Below are positions 7,280 through 13,420 of a stretch of 18,520 nucleotides of DNA, piece after piece. The position numbers were made by a program, and so were the translations under genes. How positions within the stretch are numbered: position 1 is the first letter of the stretch; each line of letters opens with the position of its first letter. This DNA is from JACPSX01 sp035288405 [NCBI: bacterium] (GTDB taxonomy: Bacteria; JACPSX01): assembly GCA_035288405.1 (NCBI GenBank), contig DATEAK010000070.1, positions 1 through 18,520 of the forward strand, in the 5' to 3' direction. The notes beneath the pieces are model-generated. The model was given only the letters and a program-made list of their open reading frames with translations. It was not told where the DNA came from and did not search any database.

Positions 7280-7285
7280 GATAAT
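7280..7285 (+). promoter_or_regulatory. Possible -10 element (GATAAT) for the XRE-ImmA gene
   Basis: GATAAT differs from the TATAAT consensus at one base and lies 40 bases before the AGGAGG ribosome site (7313-7318) of the regulator gene. The matching -35 region falls inside the inverted repeat and is poor (TGTTAA-like), as expected of a weak or repressed promoter. The assignment is tentative. Confidence 0.35.
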
Positions 7286-7324
7286 CTTACACTCCCTCCT
7301 ATGAGGGTGAGCAGGAGGTCTGAA

Positions 7325-8530
7325 ATGTCAATCCCTTCTCTGCTGGAAATCGGCCGGAGGCTGAAAAACGCCAGGGAGGCTCTGGGATTAAGCCAGGAAG
7401 AGGTTGCCAGGAAAGCAGGTATTCCCCGGCCGGCCGTCTCTTTGATTGAGTCAGGCCGCCGGTCAGTGTCGAGTCTTGAACTGGTCCGGTTAGCCGCGCT
7501 TTATCGGCGTCCGGTCTCCTCTTTTCTTGAAGCTCAGGAAGTTGGTGCCCGCGAAGAGGAAGCTTTAAGTCTCCTCCTCCGAGCAGACCAAGTATCCGCA
7601 GCCGACCACGCTGAACTGATCGCCGTTCACGGGTTTTGCCGCGAGTATGCTGACCTAGAGCGGCTCGTTGTCGGTCAGGGCTACTTTCAGGTTCCGGAGT
7701 ACCATGTGAGTCCTCGGTCTCGCCGGGAAGAGAATGCCATCCGCGAGGGGGAGCGCCTGGCGGCCAACGAGCGTCGCCGTCTCGGGCTCGGAAGCGCTCC
7801 GGTCCGCGACATGATGGCCCTCCTTGAAAAACAGGGGATCAAGGTCGTCAAGTGGCGATTCCCGCAGGCTTCTAAGGTCTCCGGTTGCTTCTTCCTTCCC
7901 AAAGAGGTTGGCCCCTGCATTGTCGTGAACCCAGCCCACCTGCACGTCAGGACGAATTTCACCGCTGCCCACGAATACTGCCACTTCATTCGGGATCGGG
8001 ACCGCCTACCCGCTGAGGCCTGTAACCTGAAAGGGGTGGTCTCGCAGCGCGAGCCTTACGAGATCCGGGCCAATGCATTCGCCGCTTCTTTCCTCATGCC
8101 CGAAGAGGGAGTGGAAGAGTTTCTTGGGGAATTAGGGCTCACCCGGAAGTCCACTCTGGGGCCGGAGGATGTTGTCCTCGCCCAGCAGTTTTTCGGGGTG
8201 AGCTACTTGGCCATGCTCTATCGCCTTCAGAACCTCGGTTGGCTCACCGGAGAACAAAGGGAGCGGTTACAGACTTTCAAGCCCACGGAAGTCTCCCGCC
8301 GCCTCGGTTTAGAAATCGAGCGAAAGGAAGAGGACCTTCTCATCCCTCTCCGTTTCCTCCGGCTTGCACTGGAAGCTTACCGGCAGGGGAAGATCTCGCT
8401 TGGGAAGCTCGCTGAGCTTCTCCGAATGTCCCGTCAGGAAACTCAGGACCTATTAAGGTCTCTTCATATCCCGGCGAGGCTTGGGGCTGAAGATAAGGAG
8501 GCACTCAAGAGGGAGCAGGAGAGTGGGTGA
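7325..8530 (+). CDS. XRE-family regulator fused to ImmA/IrrE metallopeptidase domain
   Basis: This two-domain regulator has 401 residues. Residues about 8-65 form an XRE helix-turn-helix (LKNAREALGLSQEEVARKAG, then RPAVSLIESGRR). Residues about 165-290 form an ImmA/IrrE (DUF955) zinc peptidase domain with HEYCH at 216-220 and E246 in EIRANAFAASFLMP. Family members act as repressors or as peptidases that cleave repressors in stress, phage or toxin-antitoxin circuits. The C-terminal 75 residues add a basic, helical segment (ISLGKLAELLRMSRQETQDLL) that resembles a second helix-turn-helix. The frame is open from 7274, but AGGAGG at 7313-7318 fixes the ATG at 7325. Its GC content matches the flanking host genes, unlike the hic cassette downstream. 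It may autoregulate through the inverted repeat upstream. Confidence 0.92.
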   Translation: MSIPSLLEIGRRLKNAREALGLSQEEVARKAGIPRPAVSLIESGRRSVSSLELVRLAALYRRPVSSFLEAQEVGAREEEALSLLLRADQVSAADHAELIAVHGFCREYADLERLVVGQGYFQVPEYHVSPRSRREENAIREGERLAANERRRLGLGSAPVRDMMALLEKQGIKVVKWRFPQASKVSGCFFLPKEVGPCIVVNPAHLHVRTNFTAAHEYCHFIRDRDRLPAEACNLKGVVSQREPYEIRANAFAASFLMPEEGVEEFLGELGLTRKSTLGPEDVVLAQQFFGVSYLAMLYRLQNLGWLTGEQRERLQTFKPTEVSRRLGLEIERKEEDLLIPLRFLRLALEAYRQGKISLGKLAELLRMSRQETQDLLRSLHIPARLGAEDKEALKREQESG

Positions 8531-8580
8531 GGGAAGAGGCGGTCCGGCCGATCGGCCCGTTGTTCTTGATAACTACAGGT

Positions 8581-8601
8581 GATTGGGGTAATTGCCCAAT
8601 C
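8581..8601. repeat. Perfect 7-base inverted repeat with 7-base loop
   Basis: GATTGGG, a seven-base spacer and CCCAATC could form a hairpin 50 bases after the XRE-ImmA stop. No T-tract follows on either strand, so it is not a clear intrinsic terminator. It may be a weak terminator, an operator or a boundary of the inserted block. Confidence 0.4.
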
Positions 8602-8615
8602 ACTAGAAAAACATA

Positions 8616-8640
8616 TAACATATTGATTTATATATTGTTA
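8616..8640. promoter_or_regulatory. AT-rich imperfect inverted repeat upstream of hicA, operator-like
   Basis: TAACATATT and ATATTGTTA lie seven bases apart in an AT-rich spacer. The left half and its flanks (ATAACATATTG) match ATAACGTATTG at 7266-7276 with one difference, suggesting one regulator may bind both. TTGTTA at 8635-8640 could also act as a -35 element for hicA, although no strong -10 follows. Confidence 0.35.
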
Positions 8641-8660
8641 AATTCTGATTGAATTAATAG

Positions 8661-8674
8661 TACTAAATTTAGTA
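8661..8674. promoter_or_regulatory. Perfect 14-base palindrome upstream of hicA
   Basis: TACTAAATTTAGTA is its own reverse complement and ends 36 bases before the hicA start. HicB-type antitoxins with a ribbon-helix-helix domain bind palindromic operators in their own promoters, so this is the best candidate for the HicB operator. The role is inferred from position. Confidence 0.5.
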
Positions 8675-8710
8675 TCATTCCTTGCCGACCTAATGGAAGA
8701 ATAGTAGAAT

Positions 8711-8956
8711 ATGGGCCAGTGGGAGGAATACTTAGAGAAAATTCGCAATAACCCCCGTAATGCCCGCTTTGACGATATTCTCAACTTGCTTAGGCACTAT
8801 GGGTTTCACATCAGGCCAGGAAAGGGCTCCCACTATGTTGCCTCGCGTGGTCGCTACAGAATAGTCATCGTAAGAGAAAATCCGGTCAAGATCCCATATG
8901 TTCGACAGTGCATCAATGCGATAGACGCCGTGACGGAGGAGGACTCAGATGAGTAA
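8711..8956 (+). CDS. hicA: HicA-family mRNA interferase toxin
   Basis: This small protein has 81 residues. The HicA fold is a double-stranded-RNA-binding-like domain that cleaves mRNA using a conserved histidine. Here the family signature appears as DILNLLRHYGFHIRPGKGSHYVAS, with H in GSHY as the likely catalytic residue, then a basic strand (RYRIVIVREN) and VKIPYVRQCINAI. A short acidic N-terminal helix (about 20 residues) precedes the core. GGAAGA lies 11 bases before the ATG, a weak site. The end overlaps hicB by eight bases, the normal toxin-antitoxin coupling. Base composition is visibly lower in GC than in the flanking operons, suggesting acquisition. Confidence 0.9.
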   Translation: MGQWEEYLEKIRNNPRNARFDDILNLLRHYGFHIRPGKGSHYVASRGRYRIVIVRENPVKIPYVRQCINAIDAVTEEDSDE

Positions 8957-9590
8957 GGATCTGGGTTATTACGTGAAATTGGACTACCCTGTCACCCTTA
9001 AGAGGTGCCAAGAGAACGGGGAAGTTTATTTCTTGGCAGAAATTTCAATTCTGCCGGGCTGCATGTCGCATGGTAAAACGCCAAATGAAGCGATGGAGAT
9101 GATCGAAGAAGCCAAGGAAACTTGGATTCGCTCTTGCCTAGAAGATGGCTATGAAGTTCCTGAGCCCAGAGATGAAGAGGAGTATAGCGGCCGATTCGTC
9201 GTGAGAATTCCGAAATCGCTCCACAAGAATTTGGCCGAGATGGCTAGGCGTGAGAACGTGAGTCTCAATCAATTGGTTGTCAGTTTGTTATCAGCTAATG
9301 CAACTAGAGAAGCCTTCAACTTTCAGGAAGCCGCAGGAAGAGACCGATGGGTTAGGGAGCTAGTCAAAAATTGGCTACCTTCTTATTGCGTCGTATCTCA
9401 GGGTCCGGGTGGCAATGTTGTTGTTAGTTTCGATCCGGCCTTTCATCAAGAAGAAGTACAAATCTGGGATGTGGATGAGGCCAAATCAATTCCGAAGCTT
9501 GAGAATCCATTCTTCGCTCGGCAAAAGATACAGATAGAACACTCAGCTACTGAACAATCCGGAGAGACAAAGCAACCGGAGCTAGTCTAA
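8949..9590 (+). CDS. hicB: HicB-family antitoxin with long C-terminal extension
   Basis: This protein has 213 residues, long for an antitoxin. Residues about 5-70 form the degraded RNase H-like HicB domain (EISILPGCMSHGKTPNEAMEMI), which blocks the toxin. Residues about 80-117 form a ribbon-helix-helix DNA-binding domain (GRFVVRIPKSLHKNLAEMA then ENVSLNQLVVSLLSA). About 95 residues follow with no recognised domain: a helical stretch (RDRWVRELVKNWLPSY), beta-like segments and a polar tail. A GGAGGAGGA ribosome site within hicA serves the ATG. The stop TAA shares one base with the next ATG (TAATG). The extension plus a coupled third gene recalls chaperone-dependent antitoxins, but no sequence motif proves it. 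Confidence 0.87.
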   Translation: MSKDLGYYVKLDYPVTLKRCQENGEVYFLAEISILPGCMSHGKTPNEAMEMIEEAKETWIRSCLEDGYEVPEPRDEEEYSGRFVVRIPKSLHKNLAEMARRENVSLNQLVVSLLSANATREAFNFQEAAGRDRWVRELVKNWLPSYCVVSQGPGGNVVVSFDPAFHQEEVQIWDVDEAKSIPKLENPFFARQKIQIEHSATEQSGETKQPELV

Positions 9591-10297
9591 TGAAGGATAT
9601 TTCCAATCTCACAATCGAAAGAACATTCATACTCCGTCAAGACTCTATTCCGTTTTCTGGTCTGCTGGCTCCTGGTGCGATTGAGCGCGCCTTTCAACCA
9701 TTCAGATTCGGAGTTGCCGGAACAGTAATTCAAGAGCCTTCTAGTGGCAAAATTCTAGAACTCCACATGGCTAATGGGACTTTCGATGTAGATACGGAAA
9801 AAACTCTCATTGTGGGAAAACTTGACATCTCTGAGCGGAAGATTCATTTCACTATCAGTTCAACTCTTGAGGAAAGTGAGAAATTCTATCGGGTGGTATT
9901 AGACAGCATAGGTCGGGCTACTCAAACCCCAGTGTCTCCAGAAGCTGATATCTTGGTCTCGACAATACAGACCTCATGTGTAGTTACGCTCGATTGTTCC
10001 TTCGAGGCCTTCTTTTCTCCGAGATTCATTTCATTTCTTCAAGGGCGTGCACAACAGTTCCTGTCCATTTCCATGGCCGATGTTAACGTAAGGCCTTTTA
10101 AATTTTCTGCTGACGTCAGCTATGCTGTCAAAGATGAGAGCCTTCATAAACACAAGATCATGATCTCGAACAAACTGCTAGTCATTGAACCAAGAGTCAA
10201 CACACCTTCCGAAGAGAAGCGCTTTTTCACGTCCTCTCCCTGCGATCCCGAAACGCACTTTACTCTACTTCGAGCACTTGAGGACTCGATGAGATAG
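9590..10297 (+). CDS. Unknown protein translationally coupled to HicAB
   Basis: I do not recognise this protein of 235 residues. It has no signal peptide, membrane helix, catalytic motif or cysteine-pair pattern. It is predicted to be rich in beta strands (LTIERTFILR, KILELHMANGTFDVD, KIHFTISSTLE, KHKIMISNKLLVIEP) with short helices (RFISFLQGRAQQFLS near 155-170). The ATG shares its first base with the hicB stop, so it is made from the same message. The low GC (about 40% in one 60-base stretch near its start) matches hicAB. Possible roles are a SecB-like chaperone of a toxin-antitoxin-chaperone system, a second antitoxin or a regulator. The chaperone idea rests on gene layout and length only. 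Confidence 0.75.
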   Translation: MKDISNLTIERTFILRQDSIPFSGLLAPGAIERAFQPFRFGVAGTVIQEPSSGKILELHMANGTFDVDTEKTLIVGKLDISERKIHFTISSTLEESEKFYRVVLDSIGRATQTPVSPEADILVSTIQTSCVVTLDCSFEAFFSPRFISFLQGRAQQFLSISMADVNVRPFKFSADVSYAVKDESLHKHKIMISNKLLVIEPRVNTPSEEKRFFTSSPCDPETHFTLLRALEDSMR

Positions 10298-10362
10298 CGT
10301 ATCCCCCCGAACTCAAGGGGAAGCCCTCCTACAAAAATTTCAGGATTTACCCTTTCCAGTCC
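10298..10362. other. Short convergent intergenic region
   Basis: The hic cassette and the MoxR operon end towards each other across 65 bases. A five-pair stem (TCCCC and GGGGA, ten-base loop) could form just after the plus-strand stop, but no T-tract follows. A bidirectional terminator is expected here and cannot be shown. Confidence 0.3.
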
Positions 10363-12645
10363 TCAGAACAAGCCCCGGCGGCGGCGCAGGAACCACTCGA
10401 CGCACAAGACCAGGGTGAGAAGCGCAAAGGCCCAGGGAGTCTGCCCCAACTTCAGGCGGCGCTCGGCTACCAGCCGGAACTGGGAGCGGGATTCCAGCAG
10501 GCGGCGGATCTTGTCTACACCACCGCGACTAAGTTCTTCCGGAGAAACGACCAGGCCATGGGAGACATTGGCGAGGTTCTGCAGTGTTTCCCGGTGGGGA
10601 TAACCACTGGCGGATTCCAGGATCCCACTGTGGACTCCAAACGAAAATTCGGCCCGGCTGGGATTGGCCGGCTGGTTTCTGGTCTCGACTTGCACCCGGT
10701 ACTCGCCTGAATTTGTCGCGCGCCAGGTGGCGATGAAATCACCGGCCTTCTCTCCGGGTTTGGGAATAAGAGAAATGCGCTCCCCGCCGGGTCCTTGCAG
10801 TGACACGGTGAGCGTGGGATTTTTGGCCGGGCTGTAATCCCGGTCCAGGGCCCGAATGCGGATCGTCACTTCTTCGCCGGGCTCGTAAGCGCTCCTGTCT
10901 GCCTTCGCGGCCAGAGGATCAAGCCCCGGATCCCGCACGAGCCAGCGCACCATCCGGTGCACGAACTGGAGATAGGGGCGATTCGTTTGGTTTCCACCGG
11001 CAGCCGTGAAATTCCAGCGCCAGAAGTAGTCGCTCATGAGAGCAAGACTCCGCCCTTTTCCGGAAGAGCTTACGACGAGCAGGGGCTCACCGCTGTCCGC
11101 GCTTCCCGGATCGCGAGCCGTGGCCAGGACAATGGCGTCTCTCTTCAGGCGGTTCACCCGGTTAAAGCCGTCCAGGCGCGGCAGCTGATTCCAAACATCC
11201 GCAGGGGAATGGCCGTCGGAGCCAAGCCGGGTCATGGGGTGATTAATCCCCTCCCGGGTTAGTTGCACGGAAATGGAATTTTGCCGATAGGTGGCTTCGG
11301 GACCGTTCATCTCCACCGGCAGGATCTCTTCGATCGGGGTGCCCGCGTAGCCGCCGTCTCGGAAAGAACTGGGACCGCCGAGCATGGCGAAGGCTCCCCC
11401 TTTCTCCACAAATTTCTTGATGTTCTCCAGGTAGTAGAAGGGAAAGTAGGGAAGATAAGTGAAGTTATCGAAAATGATCAGGTCGAAGTTGTCGAGCTCC
11501 TTGGTAAAGAGGCGATCCGTGGGGAAAGGGATCAGGCTGAGATCGTTCTCCGGAACGTTGACCTCGTCCAGAGGAGTGCGCAGAATGACGAAGGAGACCA
11601 GATCAATGGTTGGATCGTTTTTGAAGGCTTCACGAAGGAAACGGTAGTTCCAGGAAGGGGAGCCGCTCACAATGAGGATCCGGATGCGATCGCGCAGCAC
11701 GCGCACGGTGAACTGCGTCTGGTTGTTGCTGGTGATTTCCTCTTCGGCTCGCGCGGGGGTACTCACGGAGAGCTGGTAGTCGCCCACTTCCCTGGGAGTG
11801 AGCGTGAAGCGGACCTGCTCTTCCCCCTCCCCAGGCACAGTCACGGATTTGGATTGGATGATTCTTTCCCCCTGCCTCAAAATCAGCGGGATGGATAATG
11901 CCGGATAGCCGTGACTGCGGACGGAAAACTTCAACTCCATGGGCAGGTTCACAAAACCCAGAGGAGGAACATTCAGGGAGGAAATGGAGATGTCCCGGAA
12001 CTTTTGAGAATTGCCCAGGGGAATCGCCACGACGGGAATTCCCCCTGCCCCCTCAGGAGGAGCCGCATCCGTCTGTGCACCGTCTGAAAGCAGGACGATG
12101 CCGGCCAGAGGAGCTTGTGCTTCCCGGCTCTGGTCGGCCACCTCGGCAATGGCTTTTTGGATTCGAGTGGCGTTTCCGTCCGCTCTGGCCTGGGCCAGTT
12201 CCTTTCCCGAGACCCGCTGAACGTCTTCACCGAACAGGTAAATTTGCGGGATAAAACTTCCCTGCAAATCGTGAAGAAGACCTGCCTGGGAACTCCCCAG
12301 GATTTTGCGGACGAGGTCGAGTCGGGTTACAGAGGGATCGCCGTCTTTGAGTGCCATGCTGCGGGAGTTATCCACCAGCACGGCCACGCCGGGGACCAAG
12401 CGCTCGCGCTCCTGAACCAGAAGGACAGGGCTCAGGAGCAGCCCGAAGAAGAGGGCCAGCGCCAGGATCCGCAACCCAATGAGCAGCACCGAATCTTTAC
12501 GGCTCACCCGGGAAAAGATTTTGATGAACTGGAAACTCAGGAGAGCGATCGCGCCGAGCGCCAGCAAGGCGACAGCCCAACCGGGAATCAGGGGCTCCCA
12601 GGCCAGAGTGGAGGCGCTCCAAAGTGTGGAAACAGACGAGGGCAT
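10363..12645 (-). CDS. Membrane-anchored VWA / glutamine amidotransferase-like protein
   Basis: This large membrane protein has 760 residues. Two N-terminal membrane segments (about 20-45 and 54-78) precede a von Willebrand A-like domain starting at AVLVDNSRSMAL, with a DxSxS metal-site motif. A beta-rich stretch (about 215-315) follows. Next comes a class I amidotransferase-like domain (IRILIVSGSPSWNYRFLREAF through KKFVEKGGAFAMLGGPSSF). No nucleophilic cysteine sits at the expected elbow (LIIFDNFTY), so catalysis is unlikely. Another beta domain precedes a C-terminal membrane helix (WAFALLTLVLCVEWFL) and a basic end. The ATG overlaps the DUF4159 gene's stop by one base (TAATG). Such proteins accompany MoxR/DUF58/BatA genes. 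The function is unknown, probably envelope-related. Confidence 0.85.
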   Translation of the reverse strand: MPSSVSTLWSASTLAWEPLIPGWAVALLALGAIALLSFQFIKIFSRVSRKDSVLLIGLRILALALFFGLLLSPVLLVQERERLVPGVAVLVDNSRSMALKDGDPSVTRLDLVRKILGSSQAGLLHDLQGSFIPQIYLFGEDVQRVSGKELAQARADGNATRIQKAIAEVADQSREAQAPLAGIVLLSDGAQTDAAPPEGAGGIPVVAIPLGNSQKFRDISISSLNVPPLGFVNLPMELKFSVRSHGYPALSIPLILRQGERIIQSKSVTVPGEGEEQVRFTLTPREVGDYQLSVSTPARAEEEITSNNQTQFTVRVLRDRIRILIVSGSPSWNYRFLREAFKNDPTIDLVSFVILRTPLDEVNVPENDLSLIPFPTDRLFTKELDNFDLIIFDNFTYLPYFPFYYLENIKKFVEKGGAFAMLGGPSSFRDGGYAGTPIEEILPVEMNGPEATYRQNSISVQLTREGINHPMTRLGSDGHSPADVWNQLPRLDGFNRVNRLKRDAIVLATARDPGSADSGEPLLVVSSSGKGRSLALMSDYFWRWNFTAAGGNQTNRPYLQFVHRMVRWLVRDPGLDPLAAKADRSAYEPGEEVTIRIRALDRDYSPAKNPTLTVSLQGPGGERISLIPKPGEKAGDFIATWRATNSGEYRVQVETRNQPANPSRAEFSFGVHSGILESASGYPHRETLQNLANVSHGLVVSPEELSRGGVDKIRRLLESRSQFRLVAERRLKLGQTPWAFALLTLVLCVEWFLRRRRGLF

Positions 12646-13406
12646 TAGAGAACCTTGCGCCGCAGGAACGGCAGATGAATCAAGTCGCGTTTGTAATCCG
12701 CGGTCAGGGCATAGAGGGCCACGTTGATCCCGAGACGAAACGCGTAGGAGCGCTGCGTGTCACCGCCGGGGACTGCCTCATAGCGCCAGTTTCCCAGATA
12801 GTCTCTCTCCCAGGCACTCCCCACGTCGTTTTGCGTGTAGAGGACGGGAGTCCAGTTGTCGAGCGTGATCCCCAGCAGGAATGGGTTTACGATCCGTCTG
12901 CCCCCCAGAGTGCGAAGCAAATAAAAAGACCGGAAGACGGAATGATCCTGAGGGAGACGCTCCAGGGGATGTTGCGGGAAAGCTCGCTCCAGTTCTCCTC
13001 GCAGGCTGCGATCAAAGCCCGAGCCCGGAGTCCCCGAGGCATCGTCGACGAAGAGGAGCCCTCCGAGGCTGGCGAATTTTCGCAAGTTCTCCGTCTCCTC
13101 GGCGGAAAACGGCGAAAACTCGTTGCGGCCCGTCAGGTACAGAAACGGGAACTGGAAGAGATCCCGATCGGTTAAGCTCAAGACCTTTCTTTCGGGCGCC
13201 GCATCGACGCTGGTGCGGGCGTTGATCTCCCGCAGGAACTCCACGTGGGCATTGGGGTGAGGATCCCAAGTCCCTCCCCGATAGCGGAGCTGGGCAAAGG
13301 TAAAGCGGCTGTGAGACGGCACGACTGCCTGAGCGGAAGCCGTATTGCTGATGAACAGGGACCCCAAAGCTCCCAGGGACTGAAGAAGAAATCGGCGCCG
13401 ATCCAT
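12645..13406 (-). CDS. DUF4159 protein with twin-arginine signal
   Basis: This protein has 253 residues from the chosen ATG. The N-terminus, MDRRRFLLQSLGALGSLF with cleavage likely after ASA, is a twin-arginine (Tat) signal, so export of a folded protein is expected. The mature part (FTFAQLRYRGGTWDPHP, FPFLYLTGRNEF, LRKFASLGGLLFVDDASG) matches DUF4159, a Rossmann-like domain common in MoxR/BatA operons of several phyla. The open frame begins at TTG (13424), overlapping the upstream stop, but the ATG at 13406 starts exactly at the Tat motif behind a GAGGGG/GAGAG stretch. The stop shares one base with the next gene's ATG. Biochemical role unknown. Confidence 0.87.
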   Translation of the reverse strand: MDRRRFLLQSLGALGSLFISNTASAQAVVPSHSRFTFAQLRYRGGTWDPHPNAHVEFLREINARTSVDAAPERKVLSLTDRDLFQFPFLYLTGRNEFSPFSAEETENLRKFASLGGLLFVDDASGTPGSGFDRSLRGELERAFPQHPLERLPQDHSVFRSFYLLRTLGGRRIVNPFLLGITLDNWTPVLYTQNDVGSAWERDYLGNWRYEAVPGGDTQRSYAFRLGINVALYALTADYKRDLIHLPFLRRKVL

Positions 13407-13420
13407 TCTCTCTTTTCCCC

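Noticed and set aside
7274-7324. 17-codon upstream extension of the XRE-ImmA gene
   Set aside because: It includes the ribosome site itself. AGGAGG at 7313-7318 correctly serves the ATG at 7325.
8581-8601. Calling the hairpin an intrinsic terminator
   Set aside because: No T-tract follows on either strand, so only an inverted repeat is supported.
11263-11898. 211-codon plus-strand open frame
   Set aside because: It is a shadow of the VWA/amidotransferase-like gene, lacks recognisable domains and has no convincing ribosome site.
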